Part shown: one piece after another, positions 15,380-22,480 of the stretch
Layout of the letters: each line of letters opens with the position of its first letter
Numbering within the stretch: the first letter of the stretch is position 1
Assembly: GCA_937886445.1 (NCBI GenBank)
Contig: CALGBY010000121.1
Span: 1-32,543, forward strand
Origin: an uncultured Clostridia bacterium
Lineage (GTDB): Bacteria > Bacillota > Clostridia > Christensenellales > Aristaeellaceae
Reading direction: 5' to 3'
DNA: 32,543 bases
The notes under the pieces: generated by a model
What the model was told of the DNA's origin: nothing
What the model saw: only the letters and a program-made list of their open reading frames with translations
Databases searched by the model: none
Translations under genes and position numbers: made by a program

Positions 15380-17367
15380 CATCGCTTAATGTAATGCCCC
15401 TTTTTTTCTGTTTTCATAGGTTCTATGTATTTCTTCAGTTCCTCATTGCGTTTTGCTATTTCCCATTGCTTCATGTTAAGGTCTAGTGGTACTAATATGT
15501 CTTTTGTTGGTGTAAAAGGAGTGCCTTCCGGAAAAGAATCTATGTGCTGATAAATTTTCTGAGCAATGGTCGTATCTGACATACGCCCTTTTCTCTGAAT
15601 CATTTTTGCAGTCTTTATCTCCGCTGGGTTTTTATCAACGTCTACTGTTGCTCCGTACACACTAATAAATCTGTTCTGTATCAGCTCTACAAGTTTCTCG
15701 TTTTGTTGCGTGTCAAAGAACAGGTAATATGATACAGGTTCCATATAGCCATTGGTTCTTACCGGCGAACGGAATACATTCTGTTCAATGTCTGCTAAAG
15801 CGTCCTTATATAATTTTTCATCGTATTGGGGATCGGCTATCAGATCATCAATATACTTTATCTGTTCTGCTACACAAGCAGGATCGCCGTTATAGATTTC
15901 ATCGAAATACTTGGCATCATCACGCTGATCAACCATTCGGTTCACGTAGTATGATTTTTGACATAAAAGTATGCCGATTTGAACCAACAGATTCTGTTGG
16001 ATGTAACCATTTTTACCTCTAAGATCGCCCAAATGATCAGCTTTGTGTCCCTCTATCGTCTCGGGATCTTCATTTTCAAGCCATTCTCTGAGAACTTTAT
16101 GTGTGAATATAGGGAACTCAGTACAGCTCTCATGCTTTTCTACATACTTCTTTATTGGGTCTATCACATTCTTAGGGATAGAAGAGAGAAATGTAGTCTT
16201 ACTGGTTTTGGCATTTACGATATGAATGTGCAGATTTGGGATCTTTCGCCTGTACTTGCTGCAATCGATCATATGCGGATGCAGATACTCTTGCCGATAG
16301 TCTAACGATAGATCCGCAGTTCCGTCAAGGATCACAACTTTTGCGCCGATTTTATCTAGCTTTTCTCTGTTATTTGTTAATACAGCAAAATTGTTCTGCG
16401 GCCATTCATGGTTTTTGCTATAACAGTACAGCGCGCCTTTATTCCGCATTTGAATGAGTGCATGTAGAAGCTCCAAAGGCTTATACTTTTCTTTATCGAT
16501 AACTGAGGCATTCTTTGAAAACTCTGTCATCATCATATCTGTTACATATTGCTCGTAGAATAATGGTTCAAAGAAGCTGTCAGGGTCGTCGATCCCATAT
16601 TCCTTTATCAGCGCGTTCCATTTTTCCATGTCTTTCTTGTAAATGACAGTTATGTTTTCTTCCAATTCCTCGGTCAAGTCTGTTTGATGTGAATCAAAAT
16701 GCGGCTTTACAAGAAAGCTGTATTGCTCTACCTTAGGCTGTATTTTAGAAAACCGCAGCAAATCATCAAACAACTCTGCTTTGAGCGATACGGCGTGTGT
16801 AAGTATACTCATTACTCTACACTCTAGGTCTTTATTTGATAAGGCAAGTTCCAGTATTGCCGATTCGATTGTTCCGACAGAACTCACATCGATTGTGGTA
16901 TCCTTATATAGTTCTGGTTTCTCGTCAATGATAATCAACGGACGTATTCCGCCATCCCATGTAAGCAACTGTGAGATAATGCTATCCCGTGATAGTCTGT
17001 AATAATGCTGCGTAGTAACAAGAAGAACCGGACGGTGTTTGACGGTTCTGTAAGCGTCTTTCATTTTATCCTTCGTCATCACCGTTATTTGCTCGATGTG
17101 CTGTTGAAGATACTCTTTAAGTTCCGGATCTCTTGGCTTTAGGTAGCCATCGAATCTGGCTATCCGGTCTGTCATAACAACAAGGCCCTCGTTTTTCTCG
17201 ATGGCATCTTTGATAAGGTAACTGATACTTGTGCTTTTACCGGTGCCGCACATCAACGGAAGCACGGTCACTTCGTCTTTTGTTTTTTGATCGTATGCTA
17301 CCTCTCTTATCAGCTTGAGCACTTCCGGTTCCGGCAGTCTCTCATCCCTGATGATTTCCGGGCTCAA
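15379..17367 (-). CDS. superfamily 2 helicase-like ATPase of unknown role
   Basis: A 662-aa protein with a full set of SF2-type motifs: Walker A CGTGKS (40-45); VVMTDR (Ia, about 63-68); VLLVTTQHYY (114-123); Walker B IIIDEK (145-150, a DExx box); ILDGTAD (346-352) at the place of motif III; PIFTHKVL (419-426, motif IV); GDLRGKNGY (447-455, motif V); and QRKGR (591-595, motif VI). It should couple ATP hydrolysis to movement on nucleic acid. No nuclease, primase or methylase domain is visible. The start is TTG 17367: GGAGG stands 7 bases upstream on the minus strand, and no in-frame ATG is suitably placed. Codon use is A+T-rich compared with flanking genes. Palindromes bracket the gene on both sides, and iteron-like repeats lie in the divergent region. 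It could be a replication helicase or part of a defence module; I cannot decide. Confidence 0.83.
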   Translation of the reverse strand: MSPEIIRDERLPEPEVLKLIREVAYDQKTKDEVTVLPLMCGTGKSTSISYLIKDAIEKNEGLVVMTDRIARFDGYLKPRDPELKEYLQQHIEQITVMTKDKMKDAYRTVKHRPVLLVTTQHYYRLSRDSIISQLLTWDGGIRPLIIIDEKPELYKDTTIDVSSVGTIESAILELALSNKDLECRVMSILTHAVSLKAELFDDLLRFSKIQPKVEQYSFLVKPHFDSHQTDLTEELEENITVIYKKDMEKWNALIKEYGIDDPDSFFEPLFYEQYVTDMMMTEFSKNASVIDKEKYKPLELLHALIQMRNKGALYCYSKNHEWPQNNFAVLTNNREKLDKIGAKVVILDGTADLSLDYRQEYLHPHMIDCSKYRRKIPNLHIHIVNAKTSKTTFLSSIPKNVIDPIKKYVEKHESCTEFPIFTHKVLREWLENEDPETIEGHKADHLGDLRGKNGYIQQNLLVQIGILLCQKSYYVNRMVDQRDDAKYFDEIYNGDPACVAEQIKYIDDLIADPQYDEKLYKDALADIEQNVFRSPVRTNGYMEPVSYYLFFDTQQNEKLVELIQNRFISVYGATVDVDKNPAEIKTAKMIQRKGRMSDTTIAQKIYQHIDSFPEGTPFTPTKDILVPLDLNMKQWEIAKRNEELKKYIEPMKTEKKGHYIKR

Positions 17368-17386
17368 TTCAATACCTCCTATCTAT

Positions 17387-17425
17387 CCCCCCTTATTTGA
17401 TATACTATATATGAAATAAGGGGGG
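17387..17425. repeat. 39-nt palindrome 20 bp before the helicase start
   Basis: CCCCCCTTATTT (17387-17398) pairs perfectly with 17414-17425 around a 15-base A+T-rich centre. It lies where the helicase promoter should be: on the minus strand TTAACC and TATATA about 18 bases apart overlap it. It may therefore be an operator as well as a structural element. It is the partner of the palindrome at 15337-15379. Confidence 0.9.
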
Positions 17426-17619
17426 TTCCGGTTAATTCAGAATGTTTATCCGCTGTTATGTTCTTTCACGGATATGCTTTTATACAAGCAGGATGTTATT
17501 CCTTGGATACTTAGCTACTTCATATCAAGTATACACTATCTGTCAAAAAAAGAACAGATGCATTTACTAAGCTTTACTCTGCTGAACATATGGATACCTT
17601 CATCGTACACGGCATCGTT

Positions 17620-17767
17620 GTGACGCTTCTGAAACGAACGTAATGGAGAGAGAGTATCACTCCAAATCAGCGTGACGCTTCTGAAACAAACGTAATGGAG
17701 AGAGAATACCACTCCAAATCAGCGTGACGCTTCTGAAACAAACGTAATGGAGAGAGAGTATCACTCC
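17620..17767 (+). repeat. three tandem 52-bp iteron-like repeats
   Basis: Units start at 17620, 17672 and 17724 with GTGACGCTTCTGAAAC; the third is complete only to CACTCC at 17767. Units differ by a few substitutions (A/G in the ACGTAATG context, GTAT/ATAC). Each contains GGAG...CTCC symmetry, and the unit junctions form AGCGT-G-ACGCT dyads (17669-17679 for the first junction). The whole unit is conserved, so there are no spacers. Confidence 0.92.
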
Positions 17768-17773
17768 GCATAC

Positions 17774-17822
17774 CGTTATGCCACACAGCATAACGAGAAA
17801 TAAATGTGATGATCCGATCACA
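17774..17822. promoter_or_regulatory. stem-loop and dyad before the 255-aa gene
   Basis: CGTTATGC (17774-17781) pairs perfectly with 17788-17795. TGTGAT (17805-17810) and ATCACA (17817-17822) form a second dyad with six bases between. Both lie between the iterons and the ribosome binding site at 17827-17834, a likely place for a regulator of the downstream gene. Confidence 0.55.
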
Positions 17823-17843
17823 AAAGAAAGAAGGTGAACACTT

Positions 17844-18611
17844 ATGTCAAGCAACGAAGAATTCTCGGCTAAACTGGATGCAGGCGATATAGGCGAACTG
17901 TTTTTTGCCGGCCATTTCGGTAGTCTATCTCGTATCCACTTTTACGGTGGCAACATTATCACCGGTAAGGATAACACTATTGAGGGTGATGATGGACAAG
18001 CAACCGTTCTGACCTGTACAGGTGAGTTGATTGAATTTGAGGTGCCGTTCTATGCAAGCGGCGAAAAGAGAGTTTACATGGCAAATAAGGTTCAAGCCCG
18101 CTGTGGATTTGTTGAAGTCAAGTCCTCCTTTATGGGAAGCATCATTTCATTCAGCCATAACGGTGAAGTCAGTGTTGCGTTTGAACTTGATGAGAATGTG
18201 AAGCATACGGAGGATGAATGGCATTACGACGGTTGGTTACCAAAGACGAAAAATCCGGACAAGTTCAATGAACTGAACGGCAGGATTGTTGCCGTCAAAC
18301 CCGCTATGATGGTATTTCTGTACTATCCTCATCCATCAACTAACCTTGATCAGACACCTTTTCTATCAATCGCTTTCATGGATTACCCCAAACTGCTTAC
18401 AGTTATCAAGCAACTTTGGGTTGAGAAAGCATGTACGCTCAGCGGAAACATGGTTCTCTTCCCACTAAGCAGACTAAAGGAAGCAGGAGAGGTTGTTATC
18501 ACAGCCATTGGTGAATGGCCTGAAATCTCGTGGGATGATCAGTTTAGAAGAAAGAAAACGAAGCTGTTAGAATCTCTGAAAGGGTTCGTCAATAACGGTC
18601 ATCTGCCTTAA
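17844..18611 (+). CDS. unknown 255-aa element protein, possible but unproven nuclease
   Basis: ATG 17844 has AAAGAAGG (17827-17834) 9 bases upstream. The 255-aa product is soluble and beta-rich in its first half. Near the start it has DAGDIGELFFAGHFGSLSRI; around residue 90 it has RCGFVEVKSS. An E-x-K on a beta strand preceded by acidic residues recalls PD-(D/E)xK nucleases, but I cannot place the first catalytic Asp with confidence. The second half includes MMVFLYYPHPSTNLDQTPFL and a basic, Lys-rich C-terminus. I do not recognise a family. It is divergent from the helicase, so the two could form one module sharing a control region. A strong terminator follows. Confidence 0.75.
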   Translation: MSSNEEFSAKLDAGDIGELFFAGHFGSLSRIHFYGGNIITGKDNTIEGDDGQATVLTCTGELIEFEVPFYASGEKRVYMANKVQARCGFVEVKSSFMGSIISFSHNGEVSVAFELDENVKHTEDEWHYDGWLPKTKNPDKFNELNGRIVAVKPAMMVFLYYPHPSTNLDQTPFLSIAFMDYPKLLTVIKQLWVEKACTLSGNMVLFPLSRLKEAGEVVITAIGEWPEISWDDQFRRKKTKLLESLKGFVNNGHLP

Positions 18612-18633
18612 AAAAACTAATAAATAAATAGAA

Positions 18634-18668
18634 AAAGACCGCCGTTGCAAGATACGGCGGTCTTTCCA
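18634..18668. terminator. bidirectional terminator after the 255-aa gene
   Basis: AAAGACCGCCGT (18634-18645) pairs perfectly with 18654-18665 around an 8-base loop, with A-runs before and T-runs after. Confidence 0.88.
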
Positions 18669-18703
18669 TCAAACAAATAATTAAAACAAGAGAGGTTAAT
18701 AGT

Positions 18704-19048
18704 ATGATTGAAAATTTAAACGGAACAAACTATAATGATACCCGGCTTAGCATGATAATTCAGAATGCAGTCATGAAAGCGATCGAAGCGATGCTTCCGA
18801 CTCTGCAGGACACTGTGTTATCTGCTCCCCAGTACCTTCAAAACGAAATAAAGAACAATAGCAATGATCAGTCTGATAAGATGGCTTATTCCCCCAATGA
18901 AGCTGCGGCATTACTTGGTGTTTCAACTCAAACGGTATACAAGATGCTGAAAGAGAAGAAGCTGCCATTTGTCAATGCGGGCAAATGCATTCTGATTAGC
19001 AAGGAAGCATTACACAACTGGTTATCAACAGCTCAAGGGAGGAAATAA
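18704..19048 (+). CDS. excisionase-like helix-turn-helix DNA-binding protein
   Basis: A 114-aa protein. The C-terminal half (about 61-110) is a MerR/excisionase-type helix-turn-helix (HTH_17): YSPNEAAALLGVSTQTVYKM, then the wing residues KLPFVNAGKCILISKEAL. The N-terminal ~60 residues are an extra helical region, longer than in minimal excisionases. GAGAGG lies 7 bases before ATG 18704. It ends 4 bases before the integrase gene, the usual xis-int order, so it most likely directs excision or controls the integrase. A plain transcription regulator is the alternative. Confidence 0.82.
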   Translation: MIENLNGTNYNDTRLSMIIQNAVMKAIEAMLPTLQDTVLSAPQYLQNEIKNNSNDQSDKMAYSPNEAAALLGVSTQTVYKMLKEKKLPFVNAGKCILISKEALHNWLSTAQGRK

Positions 19049-19052
19049 TGCT

Positions 19053-20204
19053 ATGAAGCAATGCTATGGTGATGGTGCAATAAGGCAGCGCCCGGATAAG
19101 CTTTGGGAGAAGCGCTTTTATGTCACGAATCCGTCTACGGGGGTCTCTGAGAGATTCAGTGTGTACGGAAGAACAAAAACGGAAGTTATTCGGAAAGCGA
19201 AAGAAAAAGAGATAGAGGTTCTCATGCGCAGCAAGGATGACAGTCCGAGCAGCTACACGCTGGAAGAATGGTTGAACACTTGGCTTTCGGAGTTTGCTTT
19301 GAACATAAAGGAGGCTACATTCTGCAAGTACGAACAGGTGATTCGTTGTCACCTTGTACCGGCATTGGGCGATATCAGGCTAAACAGACTTACGGTTGTA
19401 GCGGTTCAACGTTTTTACAACGGAAAAGTCCGGGAGGGACTAAGCGCAAAGACGATTCATGATATCCACGGCGTGCTCCATAAGGCATTGGAGCACGCCC
19501 GCCGCTTGGAGTATGTACAGAAGAATGTCACCGATGATTGTGAACTGCCTTCAGTTCATCGCAAAGAGATGCACCCGATTGTTGACGACAAGCTGAAAGA
19601 GTTTCTGCTTGCTTTGGAAGATAGTCCGTACCGTGACATTATCTATGTTACCGTCTTTACTGGCATGAGAAAGAGCGAAGCGATTGGATTAACATGGGAT
19701 TGCATCGATTTTAACGCCGGTACGATACATCTGTACCGGCAGCTGACACGCTGCCGTCTTCCGGGAAAGAAAGGGCAATATGAGTTCATCTCTCTGAAGA
19801 ACAACAAGTCCCGCACATTCTCTCCGGCTGTACAGGTGATGGACATCCTGCGAAAAATCAGAGCAAAGCAGGCAGAACAGAGGTTGAAAGCAGGTATGTG
19901 TTGGAAGCAGAACGGCAATTTCGTTTTCACGGATGCTGTCGGCAATCATCTGAGTGATGCCACGGTGTATGAGAATTTCAAACGTATCGTAAAGAAGCTT
20001 GGAATGAACGACACCCGGTTTCATGATCTCCGTCATACCTTTGCCACGCTTGCCTTGCAGAACGGTGCGGATATCAAAACGGTATCTATGTCTCTCGGAC
20101 ATGCGACTACAGCCTTTACCATGGATGTATACGGTCATGTGTCCGATGCGATGATGAAAGATTGTGCTGAAAAAATGACCAATTTGATCGCGAACATTGA
20201 ATGA
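19053..20204 (+). CDS. int: tyrosine-type site-specific integrase
   Basis: A 383-aa phage/ICE-type integrase that should catalyse insertion into, and with the excisionase removal from, the tRNA-Ser site. There is an N-terminal arm-binding domain (about 1-60), a SAM-like core-binding domain (about 68-165) with SAKTIHDIHGVLHKALEHAR, and a catalytic domain with Arg206 in TGMRKSEAIGL, a Lys near 249-252, HDLRHTF (His324, Arg327), His350 in LGHATT and the nucleophile Tyr360 in MDVYGHVSD. All catalytic residues are present. ATG 19053 follows GGGAGG by 10 bases; ATG 19048 would stop after two codons. It reads toward the tRNA, 178 bases from the right attachment core. Confidence 0.95.
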   Translation: MKQCYGDGAIRQRPDKLWEKRFYVTNPSTGVSERFSVYGRTKTEVIRKAKEKEIEVLMRSKDDSPSSYTLEEWLNTWLSEFALNIKEATFCKYEQVIRCHLVPALGDIRLNRLTVVAVQRFYNGKVREGLSAKTIHDIHGVLHKALEHARRLEYVQKNVTDDCELPSVHRKEMHPIVDDKLKEFLLALEDSPYRDIIYVTVFTGMRKSEAIGLTWDCIDFNAGTIHLYRQLTRCRLPGKKGQYEFISLKNNKSRTFSPAVQVMDILRKIRAKQAEQRLKAGMCWKQNGNFVFTDAVGNHLSDATVYENFKRIVKKLGMNDTRFHDLRHTFATLALQNGADIKTVSMSLGHATTAFTMDVYGHVSDAMMKDCAEKMTNLIANIE

Positions 20205-20305
20205 TTTTTCAGCCCTGCCTTTCTTGATCCTTTCTGCCGTATCTCCCGCATTTCGGTGCATAAAAACCCCCAACTTACCTCTATGTCATCATCTTGAAAA
20301 ATGCC

Positions 20306-20339
20306 AATAGGGGTAAATTGGGGGTAAATTGGGGGTAAA
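20306..20339 (+). repeat. right arm-type integrase sites, 11-bp period
   Basis: AAATTGGGGGTAAA occurs at 20315-20328 and 20326-20339, preceded by a degenerate copy at about 20306-20317. The 11-bp phase places the sites on one face of the helix. The same 14-mer is found at 9215-9228 near the other end. Confidence 0.7.
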
Positions 20340-20381
20340 AAAAAACTGAAGCCCTAAATCCCTTGGGAAATAAGGCTTCAG
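20337..20381 (-). terminator. element-borne terminator for tRNA-Ser
   Basis: On the minus strand, directly downstream of the tRNA, CTGAAGCC (20374-20381 region) pairs with GGCTTCAG (20346-20353 region); an inner CCC/GGG stem continues it, and nine T follow (20345-20337). It lies inside the element and can replace the chromosomal terminator displaced to 9051-9078. Confidence 0.8.
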
Positions 20382-20382
20382 A

Positions 20383-20407
20383 TGGCGGAGAAGGAGAGAT
20401 TCGAACT
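20383..20407 (-). repeat. right attachment site
   Basis: The 25-bp core identical to 9078-9102, forming the 3' end of tRNA-Ser. Together the two copies define the element boundaries. Confidence 0.93.
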
Positions 20408-20474
20408 CTCGAACGCTTTTACACGTTACACGATTTCCAGTCGTGCGCCCTCGACCAAGCTAGGCGACTTCTCC
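20383..20474 (-). tRNA. tRNA-Ser (GGA anticodon), integration site of the element
   Basis: A 92-nt class II tRNA on the minus strand, from GGAGAAGTCGCC to an encoded CCA. The acceptor stem pairs GGAGAAG with CTTCTCC (discriminator G). The anticodon stem-loop CACGACTGGAAATCGTG presents GGA, and there is a long variable arm as expected for serine. The T-arm GTTCGAATC is intact. The last 25 bases double as the right attachment core, so the element restored the gene on integration. Confidence 0.95.
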
Positions 20475-20493
20475 ATGCCGGTCAACATGAGAT

Positions 20494-20522
20494 ATATTAC
20501 CACAAACGGGAAAACGTGTCAA
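20494..20522 (-). promoter_or_regulatory. tRNA-Ser promoter
   Basis: On the minus strand TTGACA (20522-20517) and TAATAT (20499-20494) are 17 bases apart, with the tRNA 5' end 20 bases beyond. The -35 box is perfect. Confidence 0.85.
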
Positions 20523-20655
20523 CTGTTTTTTTGCGTTCTTGCCGGTTTTATGAACGCGGAGCGGTTTTCACACGCGGTTTTCCGTGCGGATCGGGAAGCC
20601 TGCCGGAAAAGAGAACGGCCTCTCGTTTTTGCCCGGAAACAGAACAGAAATTGCA

Positions 20656-20684
20656 TTGACTTGACGGGCGGAAAGCGGTACATT
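20656..20684 (+). promoter_or_regulatory. candidate MATE promoter
   Basis: TTGACT (20656-20661) and TACATT (20679-20684) are 17 bases apart. The -10 matches only four of six positions. Overlapping alternatives exist (TTGACG with TGTACT), so this is tentative. Confidence 0.4.
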
Positions 20685-20748
20685 GTACTGCGTTTGACGG
20701 GAAAGCGGTAACGCGTCCGGCGAAGAAGACCGCTGCGGCAGGCGGTAA

Positions 20749-20780
20749 GTTTGAAAAATGTGTTCGGCCATTTTTCAAAC
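20749..20780. repeat. conserved-loop hairpin, copy 1
   Basis: GTTTGAAAAAT (20749-20759) pairs perfectly with ATTTTTCAAAC (20770-20780) around the 10-nt loop GTGTTCGGCC. It is followed by AGCCCATCGGGGCCTCGTC, similar to the sequence after copy 3. Confidence 0.8.
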
Positions 20781-20868
20781 AGCCCATCGGGGCCTCGTCA
20801 GGGGATTATCAGTTATTTTCTTTATAAACTATGAGCTGTAAAGCCCATTACCGGAGGACGGGCCATAA

Positions 20869-20899
20869 GCCTGAAAACTGTGTTCGACCGTTTTTCGGA
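20869..20899. repeat. conserved-loop hairpin, copy 2
   Basis: CCTGAAAAC pairs with GTTTTTCGG (one mismatch, one wobble) around a loop containing GTGTTCGACC. It lies about 40 bases before the MATE start codon, so in the mRNA it would sit in the 5' leader. Confidence 0.6.
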
Positions 20900-20937
20900 C
20901 AATTTGCCGGCGCTTCATCTGAGGGGGGATACATAAA

Positions 20938-22305
20938 ATGGCTGTTTCGGGTACAAAGGATCTGACGAGGGGAAAACCGATGAAGCTGATCCTCGGTTTC
21001 GCGCTTCCTCTTCTTTTCGGAGTGCTTTTTCAGCAGATGTACAATTTTGTGGATACGGCCATCGTGGGCAAGTATCTGGGCACGGCCAAACTGGGCGCGG
21101 TGGGCAGCACCGGCGCTGTCAATTTTCTGATCGTCGGCTGCTCTCTGGGGATGTGCAGCGGCTTTTCCGTGCCGGTCAGCCAGCGCTTCGGCGCGGGGGA
21201 TCTGAGCGAGATGCGCCGTTATGTGATGAACGCGGCGTACTGCGCGGGCGTGCTGGGTGTGCTGCTGGGGGTCGTTACGGCTGTGCTGTGCCCTGAAATA
21301 CTGCGCCTGATGAACACACAGCCTGCCTATTTTGAGGACGCGGTCTCCTATATCCGCGTGATCTTTGCCGCTATCCCGGTCACGATGGTGTATAACATGG
21401 CGGCGGGGATCCTGCGCGCGCTGGGAGACAGCAAGACCCCTGTGCTCTTTCTTGTGATGGCAGCTGTTGTGAATGTGCTGCTGGATCTGTTGTTCATCAT
21501 ACGCTTTGATATGGATGTGGCCGGCGCCGCGTGGGCTACCGTGATCAGCCAGCTGCTTTCCGGCATCGGCTGTGTGACGGTGCTGGTAAAGCGTTTTACG
21601 GTGCTGCGCCCCGACAGAGATGAGCGGAAGGTGAGCCGGCGGCATATCCGGGTGCTTCTGGGCGTGGGTCTGCCGATGGGGCTGCAGTTTTCCATTACCG
21701 CGGTGGGCAGCGTTGTGCTGCAGGTGTCTGTAAACGGGATCAGCGAGGAGGCTGTGGCTGCCATCACAGCGGGCAGCAAGCTGAGCGGCCTGTGCAGCTG
21801 TGTATATGACGCGCTTTCCGGTACGGTGGCCGTGTATGCGGGGCAGAACCTGGGCGCCGGGCAATACAGACGCATCAGCACCGGCCTGCTGGATGCCGCC
21901 ATTCTGGGCATCATCTATTCCATGATGGCCACCCTCACGCTGTGGCTGTTCGCGGAGCCGCTGGTAGGGCTGTTTGTGAGCGCGGACGAGACAGACGTTA
22001 TAGAGATGACGGTACACTATCTGCGTGTGAACAGTAGCGCGTATATCCCGCTGATGTTTGTCAATATCGTGCGCCTTACCGTGCAGGGGATGGGGTATAC
22101 CAGGGTGGCAATGATCTCCGGTGCGCTTGAAATGGTGGCGCGCAGTGCTGTGGCGCTGCTGCTGGTGCCTGTCTATGCCTTCAATGCCGCCTGCTTTGCC
22201 AACCCTGCCGCCTGGATAGCTGCCGATCTTTTCCTGTTCCCCTGCTACTTTGTCACGCTCAGGAAGGCGAAAAGGCTGGGAGAACGCGGCGCGATCACGA
22301 ACTGA
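20938..22305 (+). CDS. MATE-family multidrug/cation antiporter
   Basis: A 455-aa inner-membrane efflux protein with about twelve hydrophobic segments arranged as two related halves, the normal size and plan of the family. Typical MATE sequences include FALPLLFGVLFQQMYNFVDT in the first helix, AGILRALGDSKTP at the end of the first half, and QNLGAGQYRR early in the second half. It would export cationic drugs or metabolites in exchange for Na+ or H+; the substrate cannot be told from sequence. GAGGGGGG lies 8-9 bases before ATG 20938. It is transcribed alone, away from the tRNA, with two repeat hairpins in its leader and a strong terminator about 130 bases after its stop. Confidence 0.93.
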   Translation: MAVSGTKDLTRGKPMKLILGFALPLLFGVLFQQMYNFVDTAIVGKYLGTAKLGAVGSTGAVNFLIVGCSLGMCSGFSVPVSQRFGAGDLSEMRRYVMNAAYCAGVLGVLLGVVTAVLCPEILRLMNTQPAYFEDAVSYIRVIFAAIPVTMVYNMAAGILRALGDSKTPVLFLVMAAVVNVLLDLLFIIRFDMDVAGAAWATVISQLLSGIGCVTVLVKRFTVLRPDRDERKVSRRHIRVLLGVGLPMGLQFSITAVGSVVLQVSVNGISEEAVAAITAGSKLSGLCSCVYDALSGTVAVYAGQNLGAGQYRRISTGLLDAAILGIIYSMMATLTLWLFAEPLVGLFVSADETDVIEMTVHYLRVNSSAYIPLMFVNIVRLTVQGMGYTRVAMISGALEMVARSAVALLLVPVYAFNAACFANPAAWIAADLFLFPCYFVTLRKAKRLGERGAITN

Positions 22306-22437
22306 AGCAGGCCGGAGAGCGAAAATGTGTGTTCCGAATAGATCCGGCGGATACAGACGGAACACGGTATGCCCGCAACGGATCCTTAACAGACCGCGTA
22401 ATAATAAGTTCCTTTTCCACAAATGGTATGAATATAC

Positions 22438-22480
22438 GGAGCCGCTGCCAAACCCGGGTTTTGCAGCGGCTCCGTTTTTT
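22438..22480 (+). terminator. strong terminator downstream of MATE
   Basis: GGAGCCGCTGC (22438-22448) pairs perfectly with 22463-22473. The loop contains the self-complementary AACCCGGGTT, and GTTTTTT follows. Confidence 0.88.

Larger units (their letters stand above)
17426..17843. other. divergent intergenic region rich in repeats (possible origin)
   Basis: Between the helicase (minus) and the 255-aa gene (plus) lie about 190 bp of A+T-rich DNA, three tandem 52-bp repeats, a perfect stem-loop and a further dyad. No gene is seen; the open frame on the minus strand here is only an echo of the repeats. The arrangement recalls iteron-type replication origins or complex operators. Confidence 0.6.
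9078..20407 (+). mobile_element. integrative element inserted at tRNA-Ser(GGA)
   Basis: An 11.3 kb element bounded by the two 25-bp cores. It contains a tyrosine integrase at the tRNA-proximal end, an excisionase-like HTH protein, arm-type repeats at both ends, an ArdC antirestriction protein, a serine resolvase, an XRE regulator, an SF2 helicase with nearby iteron-like repeats, and several unknown small proteins. No relaxase, coupling protein, secretion or phage structural gene is visible. It could be a mobilisable element using a helper, a phage satellite, or a self-replicating integrative element. ArdC favours conjugal transfer in its history. The helicase/XRE part (about 14.2-18.6 kb) is visibly more A+T-rich than the ArdC/resolvase part, suggesting a mosaic origin. 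Confidence 0.88.
20523..20937. other. 415-bp region before the MATE gene, with promoter and repeat hairpins
   Basis: No gene seen. It contains a candidate promoter, a direct repeat (TTGACGGG...GAAAGCGGTA near 20661-20680 and TTGACGGGAAAGCGGTA near 20694-20710), two hairpins of the conserved-loop family, and CCGGAGGACGGGCCAT (20851-20866), which differs by one base from the MITE interior at 28960-28975. Confidence 0.6.

Noticed and set aside
17620..17767. Possible small CRISPR array
   Set aside because: The entire 52-bp unit is conserved, so there are no variable spacers, and no cas gene is nearby.
17805..17822. TGTGAT...ATCACA as a CRP-type cAMP site
   Set aside because: The spacing between TGTGA and TCACA is 8, not 6, and Clostridia seldom use cAMP-CRP control; kept only as an unnamed dyad.
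20848..22422. Long antisense frame over the MATE gene
   Set aside because: Arg/His/Gln-rich composition, no ribosome binding site; a shadow of the GC-rich MATE coding strand.
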